From: Amorphophallus konjac
Taxonomy: Eukaryota > Streptophyta > Magnoliopsida > Alismatales > Araceae
Length of the DNA: 64,000 nt
Reading direction: 5' to 3'
Assembly: GCA_022559845.1 (NCBI GenBank)
Contig: CM040117.1
Location: forward strand, 77,103,731 to 77,167,730
Position 1 is the stretch's first letter; the number at the start of each line of letters is the position of its first letter. Below, piece after piece: positions 57,406-64,000 of the stretch. Under the pieces are notes generated by a model, which searched no databases, was not told where the DNA came from, and saw nothing but the letters and a program-made list of their open reading frames with translations. A program made the translations under genes and the position numbers.

Positions 57406-59707
57406 GATGACTTGATGGGGCCTCGACGGCACTGGATTTCACTACTATAGACATCTTGATGTATTTTATCCTTTATTGAGTCCTTTTGATGTATTTCACT
57501 TCTATTTATGAGTCTTGTCCTAGGTGCTCTTACTAGTGGGTCACCATATTGGACTTGTTTGGTCGTATGGCCCATTAGGGAGCTAGGCCCATGGGCGCCC
57601 CTTTCTTGCACCCTTGGTTATCTGCTATTTTCCTTTTTCTCAAGGGCTTTTGTACAAAGTTGGGTTCCCTATATATAGGACCCCAACTCCCACTTGAGAA
57701 GGTAATGAAATATTGAGTAATTGTGAGCATAAGTGCATCTTTCCCTCTCTCTCTCTAGCTTCCTCACTCTCTCTCCCCCTCTCTCTAAAGGGGCCGACCC
57801 CCTCTCTCTCTCCTCCTCTCTCTCTCTCCCTCTACCTTGGGCGAATCTGCCCCTTCACCTTCCCCCATCCACCTGCCACCTCACCCTCCAACCCTTCACC
57901 TCCCCTAGGCCACTTAACTCCCATCAATTCCCTCCCCTTCCCAAGAGACTCTTCCTATTCCCCATACATCTTCCCCACATCCAATACACCCCTCCCTCTT
58001 CCCCAAGCAACCTTCCCACTCCCCCACACCCTCATTCACACCCCTAGACCATTCAAACCCCAGCCCCCCTCCACTTGTTGCGCAAACACCCTCCCCACCC
58101 CTTACCTCCTTGCCTTGGCCAAACCCCACCCCCACCTCTACCAACTTCGGCCCCCACCCTCCTGCTCCACCAGATCCAACCCTCTCATCCCCCTTACAAC
58201 TCTCTCCCCTCCTGCCATCACCCCACATCTTCCCCATTACCCTAGCTCCACTTCTCCTTACCATTCACCCCACCTCCACCCCCTCAATCTGTTACAACTG
58301 CAGGTGGTAGAAGAAGTCCCGGTTTGCAGAAGCTCCCCCGAGGTCGTCCGGCAACATCTGAAGGCCCATCCTACCATTCTGGAAAGGGTTCCCTGTCCCC
58401 TACGCAGGCGAGGTGGAAGCACCCCGTTCCGAGTTCGTGGCCACCTGTGAGAACCGATCTCCTCCGACAGCGTCAAGAACCAGTTGCAGAACATCAGAGC
58501 CCGACCAGAAGCCGAACCACGGTCGACAACGGCAGAACCAGACGGAAGTTCCTTCTCCAAAGATCTTCCTCTCCCTGTCCCCGATCAGGAGCAAGAAACG
58601 GGACCTCGTTCGCCCACCAGGAGCCCGAGTTACGAATTTTCTCCCACCGGCGTATGAGTCTGCCTCCTGCTGTCTTCCGTGACCAGATCCCACTCGACGG
58701 AGCTCCCCTGTCCACCCCGACCTCAGAAGGAGTCCCCGTCAGTTTTGGTGCGCAGAGGCCTTGTCTATGGAACCAACAACTCCGACGGATCGAGATTCTG
58801 AGTCCGGGAGTCCGAGATACAACGTCTGCATCCTGCTGCGCACGTTCTGGAGCTGTCAACCCCAGATTCCGGTATCCTGTTCGAGTCTCCACCACGACCA
58901 CCAGCGACGGCAGAAGAATTCGATATAAATCTGAGGCATCCCAACACCTGTTACGAAGCAAACCTCACTGGTTTCGTCGTCGGCAACAATCCTGAGAATG
59001 ATCTACAACTGCAGCAGCGACCACCTGTCCCTGTGCACAGCAAGCAAGCGGATCGGCATCGGCCTCCGTTCCATCTTTCTCGTCAAAAGAACCCCCTCCC
59101 GCCTGGCTGGCTTATCGCCCCTCCCTGCGTGGAGGTAGTGTTTGATGTATGTTTGAGTTCCCCACCCCTAGTTCCACCCTCCTGCGTGGGGCGTAGTTCA
59201 TGTAACTAGCAGCTCAAGCTACATCGGCGCAGTGTGCGGGATCACACTTCCCCGCTCGCCCACGTCTCCGAACGGGGTTGGTTTCTTCAAACCAACCAGG
59301 TGAGCTCTAAAGCTTTGCTCCATTCATATTAGTGTCTGTTTGTTTAATATCCGTAGACATAGCTCCGTTGCGCAAGGGAGTGAGTGTCCGTTCCCGGAGC
59401 CATCATCATTGAGTGGTCACCGTGGTCATCGTGAGAGAGAGGAACCTTGTGCCCCAAGTGGCACCGGCCAGCCCCAAAGTGTGGGCCACGTACCCTCGGG
59501 AGGATAACCCTAGCCCTGTTGGCACTCTACCAGTTAGGGTCTTGATCCATCACCTCCATCTAGCATCATATAGTCACCCGGGGCTTGCGAGTGTGCGACG
59601 GCGTTTCGGTCTCAATTTATCATTTTACTTGCTATGTGATTGTGAATGCGGATTAGGTCCGAGGTTTTGCATTTGCTTGCTGCATACCCCATACTTGTGT
59701 CACATCA
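57342..59707 (+). repeat. Chromovirus 3' LTR (2366 bp)
   Basis: Same length as the 5' LTR, differing at about 11 sites, all C/T or G/A. Its first 64 bp also encode the C-terminus of gag-pol. Confidence 0.96.
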
Positions 59708-59712
59708 ATATC

Positions 59713-60180
59713 TCATATGAATTACCATGCTTCAAAGCAAAGGAACATGTCATGTCACTACTGTAATAGGCATGGGCACTTGATGCATGATTGTAGTTTG
59801 ATGAGAGAAGATGATTTGAATGCTCGTAGGAAGCATGCTATGAAATTCCACACTGCATAGAAAAAGAACATTGAATGTTTTCACCGTGGAAAATTAGGTC
59901 ACATGTTGAAAGATTGTTGGAGGCTAAAAGGGAAAAACAAACTTCATGCTCAAAATGATAGACCTCCTGTCTATATACAAAAGTCTCCCGCCAATGTCCA
60001 TACAAGGAAAATGAGTCAACATGTATATTGTCATTACTGTGGTCGATTTGGACATTTGATGAATGATTGTTCATTAACGCATTAACGCATTTTGATGATA
60101 TGAATGCCAAGAGAATGTGGAAAGCATCAACTAGAGGTGCAACTAACCCCCCGGGGCCTAAGATGGCTTAGGTACCCAAA
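59713..60180 (+). pseudogene. SIRE-like gag, zinc-knuckle C-terminus
   Basis: After the ATATC duplication the frame gives CHYCNRHGHLMHDC, then CFHRGKLGHMLKDC (second cysteine lost to arginine), then CHYCGRFGHLMNDC (near 60026-60070). A stop near 59860 and further breaks interrupt. It ends in a GPKMA.VPK-like segment that normally precedes the protease. Three knuckles are typical of SIRE-type nucleocapsid. Confidence 0.8.
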
Positions 60181-62394
60181 ACTTCCAAATTAGAGATTAG
60201 TTTTGCAGGGGTGCCTTGAGGTGGAGGAATTTGTTCATAAATAAAGACCCGTCAAGGCAAAGAAAATGAAGAGCTTGTGTGGTAATGACTTTCACTGTTG
60301 CTTCCTTGTGTGAATAACTATCAATTTTTACAGTTGTTCATAGAGTGTTCTATACCTACTCTTGGTTCTTTTTATGAATAACAGTTAAATTTTTGCACAT
60401 ACAGTATACACACTTAACCCCTTGCACAAATCATACAAATCCTTGCATACTTGTTAATAGAAATAAATTTCAATCATCTTCCATTTACATGCACACACTA
60501 GCACATATTTCATATACCTATGTGTTTGAATGCCATGATTAACCGGTATATCAAATGACGATTATCGAAAGTTGGATTATGTCCAGCTGGAAGCTTTCCT
60601 CATGCGTGATGATGGTCTTCAGACCTAAGTCCTCCGCCACGTACCGGTGATCAATCTGCTTGAAGAACTCATCCCAGTGCATGTTTGAGTGTATATAATA
60701 TACATCATTCAGTTTTTGATTCCTCCTATGACCTAACTTCCTTGCTAAATAAAATTGCATTGATCAAGGCATGTCTGTCACATAGCACGTATTAAGGGGG
60801 AGGTTTTGCTCATAACTATGCATACACTTAGGGGGAGACATATCTATGATTAGACTAATTCATCTTATACTATCAGCACAATCACTCTCACTATATGTAC
60901 TTTTAAGACTAATGACTCCATTCAATAAGGATTTCAGTCATTCCACTCAACACTCTTGAGGACACTTAAACCCCTACGTCAAAGTCGCATGGCTCATGAG
61001 GAAAAAGCTATCAGTCCCACCAAAAATCTCAATAAGTGGTTTTGGAACCGAGTAGCCAGGAATCCCCCCTGAAATAAAGGAGGAAACTTGGATCTAAAAG
61101 TGACAAATATCCACATTGCCAATAAGTGATGAAACTGAGTAACCGGAAAACTTCCCTGAAACAAAGGACATGACTCGTGTCAAAAGATTAGTCAACTTAA
61201 TTTATTTTTTAAAAAATATTGGGACTATGCGAAGCTACCAAAAGTCGAGCATGGTGTATGGAAGTGTAGGGAGGAAATGTTCTTTTGAGTGCTTATTAGA
61301 AAATTTGATAATCCATATTGTCTTGAAAGTAACTACTCATAAGTCACATATTCACTTTGGGCTTGATTGTGTGAATGTGTTTCTTGAATCAGTCAACTTT
61401 TATGGTTTATGCAGTACCATCTTCCTATAAGCACGACCTTCTTAATATTGTTCATGGACTTCATGCTCAACTCAATTGCACTCTTCCTTAACCTGTCCCT
61501 TAGGGACTTATATGTTTGCTTCTATATCTAATTATGCATGCTTAACTGCTTGAGTGCTTGAATTGCATAAAAAGGACTTGCTTGATTGAACCCTCATCTA
61601 TGGTGCATGCTCTTCCTAATGGCTATATGAACCCTCACTTGTGCTTCCATGACATCAACTCTTCATAAATAATAAGCTCTGCTGGAGAATTGAGATGATA
61701 GTCTACCTGTTGGATTAAGTCGAATAGCTAACTCCGGTTAATTGAAATCCCTTAAGTCATTGATCTATCCCCCATTTGATAAACCCATTTTCTCATTAAT
61801 CTCTATCCAAATCAATGGGGTTTCATTCCTTTAATCTTGGCCCTCATTCCATGTGCTTTTCATTGAAAATCATTTGTTACATGGAAGAGTCGACTCAAGG
61901 AGTTGACTCTTATAACTGGGTCCTCATTTGCTTCACGGGACAGAAGTGTTGCGGAAAAATGTCTACTCAAGGAGTCGACACTTTCTGGTCCCATTTCGGT
62001 TCGTGAACCGGACCGTCGGGGTTCATCCTTGTTCGAACCCATTCGGCCACAGCTGCTCCTCACCACCCCGTGCGTCCCCTACTAAACCCATTCCACCCTC
62101 TTCTACCCTAAATCCCCTCTTTGCATGCCCTTATCTCCTCCAGCCCCAAACCGTGAAATCCCTACGATAGTGCGGCACCTGCAGTCTCCTTCTTCTTCGA
62201 GCCTCCACAGTGGACTTCTTGCGGCGTCCGCAACTCTCCTTCTTCTCGAAGCACCCGCAGTGTCCTCCTTCGAGCTTTCTTTGACTGGAGTTGTCCGTGG
62301 CCTGCGAAAACCAGATTCTCCGAAGTAGGCCTCCACCTACTGGATAGACCGCCAAGCTTCATCCTCCATCTGCTAAAAGTGTGAGGCTTGTCCG
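60181..62394. other. SIRE-like internal region without pol
   Basis: This is where protease, integrase, RT and RNase H should be (about 4 kb), but only 2.2 kb of non-coding, AT-rich sequence is present. A minus-strand 69-codon open frame lies at 60760-60551. GTCGAC palindromes recur at 61885-61979. A GC-rich, CT-rich patch (62160-62340) precedes the env-like gene. No pol motif was found on either strand. Confidence 0.7.
61885..61979 (+). repeat. Two GTCGAC-type palindromes in the SIRE interior
   Basis: 61885-61911 (12-bp arms, one G-T wobble) and 61961-61979 (8-bp arms with one mismatch) share the TCGACTCAAGGAGTCGA core with the LTR palindromes at 36480-36883. Confidence 0.85.
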
Positions 62395-63601
62395 AATGGC
62401 ACCAAAGAAGGGGTCTTTGAATGAATGAGAAGAAGCCCTCATACTAAGGGAGCTCCGGCGCAAGGACAAGCAAGATCAATCTCAGAAGAAGAAGTCGGCA
62501 TCTGAGAATGTTTTGCTAGTCGAAAGAAAGGTACTTCATCCACGAGCTGTTGATTTCCAGAGCATTGAAGTTGTATTGCCTAAATTGGTTAGGCTTCTTA
62601 GAAAGCAGTCGAATTTGAATTCCTTTATGTCAGAACATCGGAAAGTTTACCATTCTTTGGTACATCAGTTTTATGGGAATATGGTTGTAAAAAATGATGA
62701 GTTGTACACTGAAATTAATGGGCAACCCATTCCCCTCACTATTCAATTAATTGGAAAAGCCTTGGAAATGCCGTATGACACTGGATGTATGTATAGTGAA
62801 GCCATCTATACTGAGGAAGAAGCTTATGTAGCTATGACTGGTGAAGCAATGGTGGAAGGTAGTTCAAGCAAACTCAATGCCAGCAATTTCCCACCTCTCC
62901 AAAGGATTCTACATCACATGATGACCACAATCTTATTGCCAAGATCAGGAGGAAGAGAACAAGTAATAGATAGACAGAAATTCTTATTTGTCTATATTAT
63001 GAGTGGCGATCCAGTAAATTTTCCTGCCTTTATCATGGATTACATCACAAGCTGTCGGAAGTCAAAGAATAGGAATCTTCCGTATGGTGCTGCTTTAACA
63101 CCTATATTTCAATATCTTCACATCAATCTAGATGAGCAAATTAGTCACACTATCAGAGATGCAGATATTTACACATTTCCTTCAATCTGTAACAACATGG
63201 GGTATGAGCTTCGAAACGGACATCTAGTCCGCACACTTCGGTCTCACAAAGGGAAAGCCCCTACAGTGGAATCTGATAATAGTGAAGATGATGAACATGA
63301 AGAACCCGTTAGAAGAACTCAAGTTACTCAACTTGCTCAGGTCACTCAGTCTGCCTCTACGGATGACACGACTTTGCACACCAAGATTGACGCTTTAGGA
63401 GGTGAACTCAACAAGGTCAAGGAGACAATGGATGGTCTTACTAAGGATGTCTTTGAGTTGAAGCTGCACCACGAAACCTATCTCCAGAAGTTTGCTGCCA
63501 TGGCCAACTCCATTGACTCTTTGCACTCTACCCTTGGGATTCAATGCTCAAAGTTTGATGACTTATCAGATTATCTTTGCCGTCCCCCAGCTTCCCCTTA
63601 A
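62395..63601 (+). pseudogene. SIRE env-like ORF (plant transposon-protein type), broken start
   Basis: A 3'-terminal ORF between the missing pol and the polypurine tract, the place of the env-like gene of SIRE elements. The likely original ATG is at 62395. A stop at 62425-62427 and a frameshift before 62447 separate it from the main frame, which is open from 62447 to 63601 (first in-frame ATG 62627). The central part (SLVHQFYGNM, then INGQPIPLT and IGKALEMP) matches the family annotated as putative plant transposon protein. The C-terminal 80 or so residues are heptad-rich (coiled coil), preceded by an acidic DNSEDDEHEE stretch. No signal peptide or clear transmembrane segment was seen, so a surface role is doubtful. 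Confidence 0.75.
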
Positions 63602-63956
63602 TCCTCCATGGCAACTCCATTTTTGTCGGCTCCAGCTTGAAGCAATTGTGCTTAACTCCTTCTCCCCCTTTTCTCCTTTTTATTGATGCCAAAGGGGGTG
63701 ATGTGTTTTGTGTGAATGCACTTCACTTTTGTTGAATGTGTTATGTCAGGAATGAACTTTTGTTGTTTGTTTGTGGAATGCACCCTTGTGGAATGGTTGG
63801 TTGGAATGCATCTGTGTGGATATGCTTTGTTGCTTTGAATGCATCTAGTGGATTGAAATGCTATGAAACACTTTTTTGATGAATCAAGCAACCCTTCCTT
63901 TAGGCTTTATTGCTTCAATGCACATAGTATTTTGTCATCATCAAAAATGGGGAGAT
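63602..63956 (+). other. SIRE-like 3' untranslated region and polypurine tract
   Basis: Non-coding sequence with repeated GAATGCA/TTGTG words, ending in AAAAATGGGGAGAT directly before the LTR: the polypurine primer for plus-strand synthesis. Confidence 0.75.
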
Positions 63957-64000
63957 TGTTGAACCCCGTGCGTAACTTTGCTTTAAGGAATTTTGATGAT
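63957..64000 (+). repeat. SIRE-like 3' LTR, first 44 bp
   Basis: TGTTGAACCCCGTGCGTAAC matches 35651 onward, with C/T and A/G single differences; cut by the window end. Confidence 0.92.

Larger units (their letters stand above)
49943..59707 (+). mobile_element. CRM/Galadriel-like chromovirus, structurally intact
   Basis: Two 2366-bp LTRs with about 11 differences by eye, all transitions; the duplication ATATC on both sides (49938-49942, 59708-59712); a primer site; one long gag-pol ORF with chromodomain; and the polypurine tract CCAGGGGAG. It is the youngest element in the window and the one most likely to be active. RT/integrase motifs resemble the CRM and Galadriel clades. It is not possible to choose between them without a tree. 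Confidence 0.96.
35651..64000 (+). mobile_element. SIRE/Maximus-like Copia element, non-autonomous, interrupted twice
   Basis: The left LTR begins TGTTGAACCCCGTGCGTAAC at 35651 and the same sequence restarts at 63957, so these are the two LTRs of one element. Excluding the nested Tekay-B and chromovirus, the internal region is about 5.5 kb. It holds a degenerate gag with coiled coil and zinc knuckles and an env-like ORF before the polypurine tract, which is the SIRE arrangement, but no protease, integrase, RT or RNase H. It inserted into Tat-2; the right target flank is outside the window. Confidence 0.88.

Overview
The window is plant nuclear DNA, probably pericentromeric or other gene-poor heterochromatin of an angiosperm. 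Every recognisable coding stretch belongs to an LTR retrotransposon, primer sites match the 3' end of plant initiator tRNA-Met (or, for one family, another tRNA), and the lineages (Tat, Tekay, CRM/Galadriel-like chromovirus, SIRE/Maximus-like) are plant ones. No host gene, tRNA, rRNA or CRISPR array was found. The species cannot be named from the sequence.

The 64 kb form one nested insertion cluster. The outermost element is Tekay-3 (minus strand; 26675-34475 visible). Its left LTR fragment abuts Tekay-A (plus strand, 5080-26674). Tekay-A carries Tat-1 (minus, 1-5079, running off the left edge) in its 5' LTR. Its pol is split by a solo Copia LTR (10825-20205, target duplication GTTAA), and that LTR is itself split by a gag-only chromovirus derivative, TR-GAG (12225-18706, duplication GTATG).

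On the right, Tekay-3's other LTR is cut by Tat-2 (3' LTR 34476-35203). Tat-2 is cut by a giant SIRE-like Copia element (35651 to beyond 64000). The SIRE gag is split twice: by Tekay-B (38229-48928, duplication GAGAT) and by a CRM/Galadriel-like chromovirus (49943-59707, duplication ATATC).

By eye the chromovirus is youngest: LTRs of equal length with about 11 differences in 2366 bp, all transitions, and an uninterrupted 1666-residue gag-pol. Tekay-B follows (about 1% LTR divergence, one premature stop), then TR-GAG (about 2%). Tekay-A, Tekay-3 and the Tats carry many frame breaks. TR-GAG keeps the chromovirus gag, primer site, LTR start and the last codons of its pol, so it looks like an internal-deletion partner that could be mobilised by it. 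The SIRE-like element has degenerate gag and an env-like ORF but no pol.

The most unusual non-coding signals are: short hairpins in Tekay LTRs whose stem sequences differ but stay complementary; GTCGAC-cored palindromes with variable matched arms in the SIRE LTR; a splice-site pair conserved in three Tekay families that would remove the primer binding site from the gag mRNA; about 45 copies of AAGTCTRTACA in the solo Copia LTR; and six ACCGAC motifs upstream of the SIRE TATA box.
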